NCBI GenBank assembly: GCA_964370965.1
Contig: CAYJLW010000016.1
Location: 1-58,830, forward strand
DNA length: 58,830 nt
Direction of reading: 5' to 3'
From: CAYJLW01 sp964370965
Lineage (GTDB): Bacteria; Actinomycetota; Acidimicrobiia; UBA2766
In this document: in pieces, positions 7,812-16,320 of the stretch
Layout: every line of letters starts with the position of its first letter
Numbering within the stretch: the first letter of the stretch is position 1
Program-made: the position numbers and the translations under genes
Notes under the pieces: model-generated
The model's database searches: none
Told to the model about the DNA's origin: nothing
The model's input: the letters and a program-made list of their open reading frames with translations, nothing else

Positions 7812-10408
7812 TCCTCGTCCTCCGTGTCCGTCCCGAAGACCGCCTTGTCCACGTCCCTGGTCCGCGCCAGGGGCACGGCGACGCCGAGGGCGCAGAGGAC
7901 GACGCAGCCGACCAGGCCGACGAGGACGGCACCGGGGACGAAGCCCCATGCCACCTGCGAGGCGAGCATCGCCGGGGACGCCAGCGCCACGAACCAACTG
8001 AAGAGCATGGCGCCCAGGATCCCGAAGACGAGCCCGAACACGCCCATGGTGGCGGTCTCGGCGAGGAGTGTCCGCCGTTCGACGCCGGGGGTGTAGCCGA
8101 TGAAGCGCAACATGCCCAGGAGGCGCCGCCGCCCGGCGATCGAGATGAGGAAGAAGTTCGCGACACCCACGGCGGCGATGATCACGAGGGCGTAGCCCAT
8201 GTTCTCCACGGGTCGCAGGAACCGGCCGCCGTTGCGGGCGGCATCCGCGGCGGTCTCGGAGCGGTCCGTGGCGCGCAGGCCCACGACACCGCTGCGCTCG
8301 AGGCGGCGGGCGAGGGCGGCGGTGTCCACGCCCCGCCGGGGGGCGACGAGGGCCATGTCCACGCCCGCCCCCCAGTGGCGGGCGGCGACCTCGTCGGCGG
8401 CGACGACGAAGTCGCCGATGCCGTTGTCGCGGTCGAAGCCGGATGTGACGACGGCGGCCACCCGGAACGTCCGGGTCCCGCCCGTCGTGGGCAGCGTGAG
8501 GGTGCCACCGGGGCGGAGGCCCCTGCGGTTGGCGAACAGTCGGCTCACGAGCACGTCGCCCGTCCTCACCCGGCGCCACACCTCGCCCACCCGGACGCCC
8601 CGCTCGAAGCTCAGGTGGGGCCGGGGGTGGAGTGGGTCGGTGCCCTCCACGTTCAGCGCCCCCGTCCCCGTGCGTACGACGGCGAGGCGCTGCGGGTAGA
8701 CGGCCGCCACACCGGGGGTGTCCCGGATCCGGGCCAGGGCGGCGTCGCCGAAGCTCGCCGTCACCTGGTCGCCCACTGCGCGGGGGTGGACGTCCACGAG
8801 GTGGACGAGCTGCCTCTCGACGGCTGAGGCCATCGACTGCACCGTGAGGACACGCATCGAGTTCAACCCCACGAGCAGGATCATGGCGCCGGCGATGGTC
8901 GTGGCCACCGCCGCCCAGCGCAGGGGGTCGCTCTCCATGTCGGCGCTCGTGAGCAGCCCCACCGCCCGGCGGCGGGCGAAGAAGCGCGCCGGTGCCCGGC
9001 TGAGCAGGGGGACGGCGCCGAACACGGACGACAGGAGCCCGGTCGCCAGCAGGGCGGCGGCGCCGAAGCCCACGGCGAAGGGCACACGCCCCTGACCCCA
9101 GGCCCACCCCATCGGGAGCGCCGCGGCGACGAGGACCACGCCGAGCATCGGCCAGCGGGGCGCCTCGTGGTGGGTGGCGATCCCGGTCTGGCTGCGCACG
9201 GCGATGATCGCCCCCTGGCGCACCGTGCGGATGGCCGCGGGAAGGGCCGCCCCGGCGCCCGCCAACGCCCCTGCAGCGAGGGCGGCGGCGGCCGTCCAGC
9301 CCTCGAAGCCGACGGCGAGCTCGGCGCCCGTACCCGAGAGCATGCTCCCCGCGAAGAGGGTCGTGAAGAGCCGGCCCGTCAGGTACGCGCCGGGGACGGC
9401 GAGCACTCCGGCCACGAGACCGAGGAGCGCACCCTCGGCGAGCATGCCTCCGACGAGGCGGCCCCGTCCCGCGCCGAGAACCGTGGTGAGGGCGAAGACC
9501 CGCTGGCGCTCCTCGAGGGAGAGGACGTAGCTGTTCACGGCCACGAGCGCGCCGCCGAAGAGGATGAGCAGGGACGACACGAGCAGGAGGGAACGGGTGA
9601 GCTCGACGAAGACCGCCGTGTGGGACGTGGGCGGGCCCACCTCCGCGACGGACCCCACGACGCCACGCAGCCGTCGGGCTGCCGCCCGGTCGGCGTCGAG
9701 GAGGAGGCCGCCCAGGTGCGGGCCCGTGCCCAGCAGCGTCTGGACGCCGGTGAGCTCGCCCACAGCCCAGTACCCGGCGTTCACCCCGGCGAGGACGCCG
9801 CGTGCGTCGACGACTCCGGCGACGTAGGCGTCGCCCACGAGTCCCCCGAGGATCCCCACGCCGGCACCGGGACGAAGGCCGAGAGCGGCGGCGAGGCGGC
9901 GGCTCACGAGCAGTGGCGCTCCCCGGCGGTTTGTCGCCGCGGCCTCCTGCGCGTACCGGCGGCACCCGAAATCGCCCACCAGGGCCTCGGCGCTGCAGTT
10001 CGTCCCCAGCAGGAACACGCCCCGGGGTCGCCCCCTTGCCGCCTGCAGGGACGTGAGCCCGGCGACGACCGGCACGGCCGTTCGCACCCCGGGCACGGCC
10101 CGGACGTCGCGGATGACGTCCTCCGGGAGCCGCCCGTCGACGTGGGGTGTGACCTGGAGGTCGGCGACGGTGGCGGCGGCCTGCTCGAAGGAGTGGAACG
10201 GGCGTCCGATCGCCACCCACATGACGAGGACGCCCACCATGACCGACGTGCCCAGCCAGATCCCGCCCACGACGAGCACGGCCACCCCCCGCTGAGCGAG
10301 CACCGCCCGGAGGTGGATCTCGGACCACACCGTGAACGCGGAGAGCGCCCGCTCCCTTCGCAGCGGAGGCGGCCGCACCGGGGGAGGAGCGGACTCGGTG
10401 ACCAGCAT
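7808..10408 (-). CDS. FtsX-like ABC transporter permease, about 10 TM segments
   Basis: Encodes 866 residues. The layout is a duplicated FtsX/MacB-type permease: one N-terminal transmembrane helix (about residues 40-65), a periplasmic-type domain (about 66-270), three helices (about 270-400), a central helix pair near 415-470, a second extracytoplasmic domain (about 510-740) and three C-terminal helices (about 745-855). This is the actinobacterial large-permease arrangement associated with export of lipids, peptides or antimicrobials. Its stop overlaps the ATPase start. The upstream degenerate ATPase gene ends 15 nt before this ATG. A PadR regulator heads the operon, a common arrangement for inducible efflux. 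Confidence 0.88.
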   Translation of the reverse strand: MLVTESAPPPVRPPPLRRERALSAFTVWSEIHLRAVLAQRGVAVLVVGGIWLGTSVMVGVLVMWVAIGRPFHSFEQAAATVADLQVTPHVDGRLPEDVIRDVRAVPGVRTAVPVVAGLTSLQAARGRPRGVFLLGTNCSAEALVGDFGCRRYAQEAAATNRRGAPLLVSRRLAAALGLRPGAGVGILGGLVGDAYVAGVVDARGVLAGVNAGYWAVGELTGVQTLLGTGPHLGGLLLDADRAAARRLRGVVGSVAEVGPPTSHTAVFVELTRSLLLVSSLLILFGGALVAVNSYVLSLEERQRVFALTTVLGAGRGRLVGGMLAEGALLGLVAGVLAVPGAYLTGRLFTTLFAGSMLSGTGAELAVGFEGWTAAAALAAGALAGAGAALPAAIRTVRQGAIIAVRSQTGIATHHEAPRWPMLGVVLVAAALPMGWAWGQGRVPFAVGFGAAALLATGLLSSVFGAVPLLSRAPARFFARRRAVGLLTSADMESDPLRWAAVATTIAGAMILLVGLNSMRVLTVQSMASAVERQLVHLVDVHPRAVGDQVTASFGDAALARIRDTPGVAAVYPQRLAVVRTGTGALNVEGTDPLHPRPHLSFERGVRVGEVWRRVRTGDVLVSRLFANRRGLRPGGTLTLPTTGGTRTFRVAAVVTSGFDRDNGIGDFVVAADEVAARHWGAGVDMALVAPRRGVDTAALARRLERSGVVGLRATDRSETAADAARNGGRFLRPVENMGYALVIIAAVGVANFFLISIAGRRRLLGMLRFIGYTPGVERRTLLAETATMGVFGLVFGILGAMLFSWFVALASPAMLASQVAWGFVPGAVLVGLVGCVVLCALGVAVPLARTRDVDKAVFGTDTEDEE

Positions 10409-10423
10409 CGCCGCTCCCGGCCC

Positions 10424-11206
10424 CTAGCCTCGGGGCACGACGAGGCGCAGGGGCGCGCTCTCGGTCTCGATGTCGTGCAGTCGCCCTTTCGCGAGCCTCG
10501 CCCAATGACCGGCCTTCACAGCGAGGGCGACGTCGATGTTGCGTGTCGTGATGCCGATGCCTGTAGCGGACACCTCGGCGAGGAGCCGGAGGAAACGGAC
10601 GAGTTCCGCCCTCTCCGAGCCGCTGCAGACCTTCGTGTCGGGTTCGTCCAGCCAGAGCCAGCCGGGAGCGTGCAGGATCTCGGCGAGGGCGGCCACCTGT
10701 GACTGCTCCAGGCGGCGGAGCTCGGCACAGTGGTAGTCGGCAAGCGGGTCCAAGCCTGTGATGCGGAGTGCGTCTCGCACGACGCGTTTGGCGGCGCTGG
10801 GCGGCCAGCCCCCTCTTTGGGCGATGTTGCGCAGGTGGCCCCGCGCGGTGCTGCCGGCCGGGAGTGTGACCGGCCATTCGAGGTAGCGGAGGTGCCCGGG
10901 TTCCGGCGGGCCGTGCTCGTCGATCGTGATCGCCCCCGACGTCGCCCGCATGTCGCCGCCGAGGATCCGGGCCAGCGTCGTGAGCCCGGCGTCGCCGTCG
11001 GCGTACACGACCCTGAGTTGGCCGCGGGGGTACGTCGCCGTCACGTCCACGAGGACCGTTCGGCGACGGTGGGGGCCGTGCACGACATGACCGATGCTCC
11101 GGGCGTTGAGCGTGGCCCCGAGACGGATCCTCGCTCCCCGGGCATTCAGCACGTAGGCCAGCAGCAGCGGAGTCGCCAGGGTGCGTTGCGCCCGTTCTCT
11201 CGTCAT
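10424..11206 (-). CDS. Degenerate ABC ATPase-like protein
   Basis: Encodes 260 residues; ATG at 11206 is preceded by GGAGGG and follows the PadR stop by 17 nt. It has the outline of an ABC ATPase, but the key residues are altered. The P-loop region reads ADGDAGLTTL, with Leu where Walker A Lys should be. The signature position reads LRRLEQSQ instead of LSGGQ. The H-loop region reads GIGITTRN with no His. Walker B is kept (WLWLDEPD). It probably binds ATP poorly or not at all and may act as a regulatory or structural half of an asymmetric ATPase pair with the intact ATPase two genes downstream. Pseudogene status is unlikely because the frame is intact and sits in the middle of a compact operon. 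Confidence 0.75.
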   Translation of the reverse strand: MTRERAQRTLATPLLLAYVLNARGARIRLGATLNARSIGHVVHGPHRRRTVLVDVTATYPRGQLRVVYADGDAGLTTLARILGGDMRATSGAITIDEHGPPEPGHLRYLEWPVTLPAGSTARGHLRNIAQRGGWPPSAAKRVVRDALRITGLDPLADYHCAELRRLEQSQVAALAEILHAPGWLWLDEPDTKVCSGSERAELVRFLRLLAEVSATGIGITTRNIDVALAVKAGHWARLAKGRLHDIETESAPLRLVVPRG

Positions 11207-11223
11207 GACCCCACGCCCTCCGT

Positions 11224-11772
11224 TCAGCCCGCTTCCGCCAGCAGTGCGCCGGCCTCGTTCTGCGCCCTCATGAGCCAGGCGGCCTTGGCCCGGGACTCCT
11301 CGATCGCCCCGTCGAGGACGAGCAAGTGGGCCGTTGTCGCCCGGGATGGCTGTGACTGCGCCACCCGTTCCCGTTCCTCGGTGAGCTCCCGCGTGTGACG
11401 AAGACACCGGTGCAGGAGGTCCCCGAGCGCGAAGACGACGCCCTCCGTGGGGGCACCCTTGACATACGCGGCGTAGACGAGACGTGCGGCGGTGCGCTGC
11501 GTGTCGAGGCCTCTCTCGGCGGAGGGGTCGTCGAGCCAGCGTTCCACGGCGTCGAGGCCGGCCGGAGTGATCGAGTACACGGCCCGACCGTCCCTGTCCG
11601 CCCTGGCGACCGCGAGGCCGTCTTCCTCGGCCTTGGTGAGAACCTGGAACACGTAGCCGTCGTTCACGGCGGCCAAAGGTCCGAGCGTCTCGGAGACCCG
11701 CTTGTAGACCTGGTGCGACCGCCCCGGCCCCCGAGACAACTCGGCGAGTATCGCGCCACGCAGCGTCGACAC
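11224..11772 (-). CDS. PadR-family transcriptional regulator
   Basis: Encodes 182 residues from GTG 11772, chosen because GGGAGGA lies seven bases upstream; an in-frame ATG further upstream (11859) gives an implausible Cys/Arg-rich tail. The N-terminal winged helix (about residues 1-80) carries the PadR pattern: ILAELSRGP, a helix around HQVYKRVSE, then a wing YVFQVLTKAEEDGLV with RAVYSITPAGLDAVERWL. The C-terminal half is helical, for dimerisation (PadR-s2 like). PadR proteins usually repress a neighbouring efflux or detoxification operon and release on ligand binding. Here it is the first gene of the ABC operon, so autoregulation is likely. No clear palindromic operator was found in 11773-11850. 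Confidence 0.88.
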   Translation of the reverse strand: MSTLRGAILAELSRGPGRSHQVYKRVSETLGPLAAVNDGYVFQVLTKAEEDGLAVARADRDGRAVYSITPAGLDAVERWLDDPSAERGLDTQRTAARLVYAAYVKGAPTEGVVFALGDLLHRCLRHTRELTEERERVAQSQPSRATTAHLLVLDGAIEESRAKAAWLMRAQNEAGALLAEAG

Positions 11773-11950
11773 GGACGTCCTCCCGCGACAGATAAGCCCG
11801 GGAACCTTACCGCGGCTCCGAAGGCACTGCCAGTGTGCTTCGTCACTATGCTCGGGCAATGCGCCGCGGAGTGTCGAAGCGGCGTCGCGTCAGGCCGCCG
11901 AGGAGGCCCGGAGGCGTTGGCTGGCCGAGGCGCCGTCAACTCCCGTCGCG

Positions 11951-12790
11951 TTGCCGTCCGGAGGCAAGCGTCTCCGGGGCGAGCTGGTCCTCGGCTGTGC
12001 CGCCCACCTCTCGGGCCGGGAGCCCGACTCGCGTGCGGTGACGGCGGCGGCCATGGTGGAGATCATGCACGCCGCCACGCTCGTGCATGACGACGTCATG
12101 GACGCCGCCTCGACGAGACGCGGTCAGGCCACGCTCAACGCCCGCTACGGCAACGCCGTCGCCGGCTACGCCGGTGTTCTCGCGCTCGCCGTCGCCACCC
12201 GTGCTCTCGACGACCTTCCGGAATGGGCGGCCGCAGCCACGCAGTCCGCGTTCGCCGCCGTCTGCGACGGACAGTGGCGTGAGACCGTGTCCGCCTTCGA
12301 CGCCGATCGCGACGCCGAGTCATACCTGACTGCGGTTCGGGGCAAGACGGGGGAGCTCTTCGGTCTTGCCGCGCTTCTCGGTGCCCGACTCGGTGGGGCG
12401 ACCGAGAAGGCCGCCGCTCCGTACGCGGCGGCGGCTCATGAACTGGGGGCGGCCTACCAGATAGTCGACGACGTCCTCGACATCTCGCCCGCCGCGGGCG
12501 GGCGCGGGAAGCCCCCCGGGGCGGACCTCCGTGCCGGGGTTGTCACACTCCCGGTGATCCTGGCCAGGGAGCGAGACGCCAGGATCTGCGCGCTCTTGAG
12601 GGTCCTGCGCGACCGCCGCGGGGTCGCCGACGAGATCGCCGCTCTGGCACGGGCCGGGGGGGGAAGGGACGACGCCTTGGACGTCGCCGCCCGGATGGTG
12701 GCCGGAGCGCTCTGCGGTCTGGACGCGGAACCGTTTGACCCCCTCCTGGATCTCCTCCGCAGGGAGGCCCTCCTGGTGTCGTCGCGGTGA
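11951..12790 (+). CDS. Polyprenyl (geranylgeranyl) diphosphate synthase, start uncertain
   Basis: A trans-isoprenyl diphosphate synthase, condensing isopentenyl diphosphate with allylic diphosphates. Visible motifs: GGKRLRG near the N-terminus, the first Asp-rich motif HDDVMD, and the second Asp-rich motif YQIVDDVLDI (about residues 170-180). The only in-frame start codon is TTG 11951, which leaves four residues before GGKRLRG, whereas relatives have about 40 or more. The frame stays open for over 100 nt upstream and reads like a normal amphipathic helix (EAARRRWLAEAP and before), but lacks ATG or GTG. Either a frameshift or sequencing error hides the start (ATG 11848 and 11859 are in other frames) or a rare codon is used. 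Its stop overlaps the reductase start (GTGA). Confidence 0.82.
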   Translation: MPSGGKRLRGELVLGCAAHLSGREPDSRAVTAAAMVEIMHAATLVHDDVMDAASTRRGQATLNARYGNAVAGYAGVLALAVATRALDDLPEWAAAATQSAFAAVCDGQWRETVSAFDADRDAESYLTAVRGKTGELFGLAALLGARLGGATEKAAAPYAAAAHELGAAYQIVDDVLDISPAAGGRGKPPGADLRAGVVTLPVILARERDARICALLRVLRDRRGVADEIAALARAGGGRDDALDVAARMVAGALCGLDAEPFDPLLDLLRREALLVSSR

Positions 12791-14679
12791 GAGTCGTCGT
12801 CGTCGGCGCCGGTCCTGGCGGGTGCGCGGCCGCGATCACGGCTGCACGTCTCGGTGCTGACGTCACGCTCGTCGACCGCGCCGTGTTCCCTCGAGACAAG
12901 GCCTGTGGCGGTGCTCTTACGTCCGCTGGCGTCGATGCCCTTCGACTTCTCGGGGCGGAGCACGTGATCGACGGATGTCTGCGTTTCGACGGGGCGCGCT
13001 TTCGGGCTGCCAGCCGGGTCTCCGTTGTGGGCCATCGGGAGGTTGCACGACGAAGAAGGGGAGTTGTGGTGCGCCGTCTTGACATGGACGCGGCGCTCCT
13101 CCGCGTTGCCGAGGAGGCCGGCGCCCGGGTTCTCCAGGGCGTTCGTGTCGTGGGAGTGACGGTCCGCGACGGCCGGGCGTCGGAGGTCGTGGGGATCGAG
13201 GCATCGAAGGGGACGAGACTCTCGGTGCCCGCGGACACCGTGATCGGTGCTGACGGGAGCACGTCCCGTGTCCGGACCTGTCTGCTTGGACGGCCGCCAC
13301 CGGAGACCACCGGGCTGGCCATGCGCTGCTTCGTCGGCGGATACCCCTCGTCCGCATGGCTCGACTTCGTGCTGCCTCTTGAGCATGCCGCCGTCGGGTT
13401 CCGTGGGTACGGATGGGCCTTTCCGCTCGGCGACGGGACGGCGAACGTGGGCGTCGGTGTCTTCGCGAGCGCCGCAGTGAATCGCTTTCCTCGCATGTCG
13501 CGTCTGCTGGACGACCTCCTCGAGCGCCTGGGCACCCTCCGGGGGTTCTCGTCCCTCACGCCTGTCGGACGGCCGCGGTCAGGCCTGCTGCGTTCCTGGG
13601 AGCACGTTCCCCGCGGGCCCCGGAACGTTCTCCTGGTCGGTGACGCCGCCGGCCTCGTGAACCCCGTCACCGGGGAGGGGATCGCCGCTGCCCTTGAGAG
13701 TGGGTGCATCGCCGGTGGTCTCGGCTTCGACGGTAGGGGGGGAGATCTCGCGGCCCACTACGCAGCTAGCGTGATCCACCTCCAAGCCGAGCCGTTCCGC
13801 CTCTTGAAGTCGGTCCCGTGGCAGTTCATTGACACGATGCTCGGGACGTCCCGGGCAGGTCTCACCGCGATTCGCCAGGCCGCAGGCGACGCTGTCTCCG
13901 GGCGAGTGAGAGCGCCTCCTCCAAAGGACAGCATCGACGAGTCTGTGAACGCCGCCCTCGACTCGGCACCGGCACTTCTCCGCAGGGCCGCTTCGGACCT
14001 CCGTGGTGATCGCGGCGACCCCGTCGCCTCTCTCTTCCGGGCCGTGCTCGACTCGGTCGTGGAGAGCTCGGACCGCGACATGGCGGCGCTCATCTCTCTC
14101 CTCGACGTCCAGGCGGCCCTCGCCCAGGACGTCCGCCGGGATTCCGGCGAGGACGTTGCCGACACCTCCTCACTCATGCTCGCCGACCTCGTGTCCGCCC
14201 ACGCTCTCGACATCGGGGGTCGGGCCGGCCGCCGTCTCTGCGCGGACTACGCGGCCCGCCTCGCCGGGGCGGGCATCGACTTCGAGTTCTCGCCGGGCAC
14301 CGCCCGTGCCCGGCGCCTCTTTGGCATGTCCGCGCTGTCCGGGGAGTTCGCCGGCAGACATCTAGCCGGGCGGGGGGTAGCCGGCGCTACTCCCGAAGAC
14401 ATCCTCGTGTCGGAGTGCATGGCTGTCGCCGCGCTCCACGACCTGGCGTGGAGGAGCGACCAGCTCCGCCTCTGGCGCGAGAGGGGAACCCATCCACGGG
14501 ACCTTCCCTCCTGGGCCGGCGACGGCGTGGCGTCTGCCCGCGAACTCCTACTGGCCGCGCACACGCATGTCCCGTGCGTCGGCCGGAACGTCCCTTCCGC
14601 ACTGCGGTCCCTGCGCGCTGCTGCCGAGACGCGATTCCGGAGGGCGACCGGCAGTGGGCCGAAGCCGCACCTCGCGTGA
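12787..14679 (+). CDS. Geranylgeranyl reductase-like FAD protein with long C-terminal extension
   Basis: Encodes 630 residues from GTG 12787, overlapping the prenyl synthase stop. Residues 1-400 are a GGR-family flavoprotein: Rossmann VVVGAGPGGCAAA (about 3-15), VDRAVFPRDKACGG (about 29-42, the FAD-site Cys motif of this family), DTVIGADGSTSRVR (about 150-163) and the second FAD motif LLVGDAAGLVNPVTGEGI (about 280-297). Such enzymes saturate prenyl chains of lipids or quinones. Relatives are usually about 400 residues; here roughly 230 further residues follow, mostly helical (stretches such as LMLADLVSAHALDIGG), faintly reminiscent of the helical core of prenyl synthases but without Asp-rich motifs. 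The function of the extension is unknown. It ends three bases before the convergent ubiA-like gene. Confidence 0.82.
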   Translation: MRVVVVGAGPGGCAAAITAARLGADVTLVDRAVFPRDKACGGALTSAGVDALRLLGAEHVIDGCLRFDGARFRAASRVSVVGHREVARRRRGVVVRRLDMDAALLRVAEEAGARVLQGVRVVGVTVRDGRASEVVGIEASKGTRLSVPADTVIGADGSTSRVRTCLLGRPPPETTGLAMRCFVGGYPSSAWLDFVLPLEHAAVGFRGYGWAFPLGDGTANVGVGVFASAAVNRFPRMSRLLDDLLERLGTLRGFSSLTPVGRPRSGLLRSWEHVPRGPRNVLLVGDAAGLVNPVTGEGIAAALESGCIAGGLGFDGRGGDLAAHYAASVIHLQAEPFRLLKSVPWQFIDTMLGTSRAGLTAIRQAAGDAVSGRVRAPPPKDSIDESVNAALDSAPALLRRAASDLRGDRGDPVASLFRAVLDSVVESSDRDMAALISLLDVQAALAQDVRRDSGEDVADTSSLMLADLVSAHALDIGGRAGRRLCADYAARLAGAGIDFEFSPGTARARRLFGMSALSGEFAGRHLAGRGVAGATPEDILVSECMAVAALHDLAWRSDQLRLWRERGTHPRDLPSWAGDGVASARELLLAAHTHVPCVGRNVPSALRSLRAAAETRFRRATGSGPKPHLA

Positions 14680-14682
14680 CCT

Positions 14683-15714
14683 TCAAGTGCCCTGGCGGAG
14701 CTGCCCCTGCAGGGCCCCGACGTTCCGGTGGGCCAGGAGCCACCACCCCGCCACCACCGCCCCGCCGACGAGCGCCGCCGCTGCAGTCTGGGCCCAGGCG
14801 GGGACGGACGTGACGTCAACAGCGGCACCTGTCGCTGCGGTCACGCAGAGCCCCAGGTTGGCCGACGCGGCGACCCACGCCAGCCGCTCTGGGTCACCGC
14901 TGGTGACGAACGCCACCCAGCCGAGGCCGCCAAGACCCACCAGGGCGGGCACGGGCAGCCCGCCCGTCGTCACGGATGCGACGAGAACCGCCGCTGCCCC
15001 GGCAACCAGGAGCCAGACAACGGTTCTCCGCCCCTTCTCCGACACATGCGTGGCCAGGGTGATCTTCCCTATCGCCATGTCCGCGGCGACGTCGAGCGTG
15101 TACGCGGCGAGAAGCGTGACGGCAGCCAGGCATGTCGGAGCCAGGCCGGTCAGGGCTGCTCCTCCCCCGAGCCGACGGGCCAAGACGGCGTACCCGAACT
15201 CGGTGTACAGCATCCCGGAGACCACTGCCACCACGAGGCCTCCGAGACGGGTGTGTGCCAGCCGCGGGCCGGTGGAGTAGGCGAGGGCGAGGCCGACGCC
15301 CACGGCGGAAAGGGGCAGGATCAGCCATGTTGCGAGCACGACCAGGGCGACGGCCACCACGCAGAGCCCCGCGGCGGCCACGGCGAGCGCCACACGCATG
15401 CCGCCAGCCGTGACGAGCCCGTCCTGGAGGATCCTGCTTCCACCCGAGACCCCGGCCGCGAATCCCTCGTTCTCGGTGTCCGCCGCCTCGTCGGCAACGT
15501 CGTTGACGGCCACGGCAAGCGTGTTCGCTCCCACTGTGCCCACGAGAGCCAGGGCGACAACGGTCCAGTCCCACAGTCCGGTGTCGCGGTGGGCGAGTGC
15601 CATGCCCAGGACGACGGGAGGGAGGCCGCCGGGGGGGACGACGACGCGAGGTGACAGAACCAGGCGGGTGAGCGCCCGGGCTCGCCCCCTGGTCTCGTTG
15701 CTCGTGGCGGGCAA
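14683..15714 (-). CDS. UbiA-family prenyltransferase
   Basis: Encodes 343 residues with eight to nine predicted transmembrane helices. The two catalytic Asp-rich motifs are present: NDVADEAADTENEG (about residue 72, the NDxxDxxxD motif) and DVAADMAIGK (about 206, the DxxxD motif). These bind Mg-diphosphate of a prenyl donor, which this enzyme transfers to an aromatic or polar acceptor in the membrane. With a prenyl diphosphate synthase and a prenyl reductase next door, the likely product is a prenylated (partly saturated) quinone or lipid. The start used is TTG 15714, four bases after the stop of the small upstream gene, implying translational coupling; a later in-frame start cannot be excluded. 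Convergent with the reductase gene, with only three bases between the stops. Confidence 0.88.
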   Translation of the reverse strand: MPATSNETRGRARALTRLVLSPRVVVPPGGLPPVVLGMALAHRDTGLWDWTVVALALVGTVGANTLAVAVNDVADEAADTENEGFAAGVSGGSRILQDGLVTAGGMRVALAVAAAGLCVVAVALVVLATWLILPLSAVGVGLALAYSTGPRLAHTRLGGLVVAVVSGMLYTEFGYAVLARRLGGGAALTGLAPTCLAAVTLLAAYTLDVAADMAIGKITLATHVSEKGRRTVVWLLVAGAAAVLVASVTTGGLPVPALVGLGGLGWVAFVTSGDPERLAWVAASANLGLCVTAATGAAVDVTSVPAWAQTAAAALVGGAVVAGWWLLAHRNVGALQGQLRQGT

Positions 15715-15718
15715 GGCG

Positions 15719-15892
15719 TCAGGCCGCGGATGCGGAGGGTCGCCCCCAGCGACAGGTCGCCGTGTCGGCGCCGCCGACGAGCAGTGTGTCCAGGGCGGCG
15801 TCGAGCGCGACGGCGACTCGTCTGTGGCGTTCGGCGAGCTGGGGACGACGGGTGGGGAGGCGTTCGGCCTGGTCGCAGATGCTGCAGCGCAT
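15719..15892 (-). CDS. Small Cys-containing protein, 57 aa
   Basis: A 57-residue frame whose ATG at 15892 has an excellent ribosome binding site (AAGGAGG, seven bases upstream). It begins MRCSICDQAERL, a CxxC knuckle, followed by a helical Arg/Glu-rich stretch and a third Cys (TCRW) near the C-terminus. This could be a partial zinc-binding knuckle. It is the first gene of a two-gene unit with the UbiA-type prenyltransferase, with the stop and next start five bases apart. I do not recognise the family; the strong ribosome binding site and coupling are the evidence that it is real. Confidence 0.6.
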   Translation of the reverse strand: MRCSICDQAERLPTRRPQLAERHRRVAVALDAALDTLLVGGADTATCRWGRPSASAA

Positions 15893-16129
15893 CAGTGCCT
15901 CCTTCGGTAGTCGGGGGAGCAGAGGCGTGTGTCGGATTGGCACGGGACGGCCACGACATGGAGCGGTCAGGGCCATTGTACGAGCAGGACGACTCCTACG
16001 AGCCCCGCGGAGGAGGGACTCCGTGACGACCTCCCCGCCGCTCGTGGGCCGGCCTCGAGCTCGGCCAGGGTCATGTCAATGGCGCGCATCCTCCGCGGGC
16101 GAGGTTCGCTGGGTGTTCAACAAGGGCTG

Positions 16130-16158
16130 TTGACATGAGCCATAGTGCTAGGTAATGT
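16130..16158 (+). promoter_or_regulatory. Strong sigma70-type promoter of the RHS gene
   Basis: A perfect -35 box TTGACA (16130-16135) is followed after 17 bp by TAATGT (16153-16158), with an overlapping TAGGTA alternative. The RHS start lies about 155 bp further on, so the transcript has a long 5' leader. The rest of 15893-16320 holds no gene that I can support. Confidence 0.65.
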
Positions 16159-16185
16159 GCCATCGACAGATAGGGGCGGGCCCCC

Positions 16186-16207
16186 CGGCGCCGAGGTCTC
16201 GGCACCG
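16186..16207 (+). other. Hairpin in the 5' leader of the RHS gene
   Basis: CGGCGCCGAG (16186-16195) and CTCGGCACCG (16198-16207) can pair with one internal C/A mismatch around a two-base loop, giving a strong stem in the leader RNA. It does not match a riboswitch class that I know. Confidence 0.4.
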
Positions 16208-16320
16208 GGTTTCCCGCAGCGCTGAGGGCCGGCCTCGTTCAGGGTGGGGCGGGGCCGGCTCTCACGCGTCGTGTTCGTGGGCGCCCTCTGACGGGGCCGG
16301 GAAGCGGGTTGGAGGTTGTG

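Noticed and set aside
7131..10877. A 1,248-residue minus-strand frame covering the ABC operon
   Set aside because: Only its last 226 residues are protein-like (the ABC ATPase); the rest is Arg/Pro-rich and out of frame with the clear FtsX-type permease.
16159..16320. A riboswitch in the long RHS leader
   Set aside because: One strong hairpin is visible, but none of the conserved loops of known riboswitch classes could be recognised.
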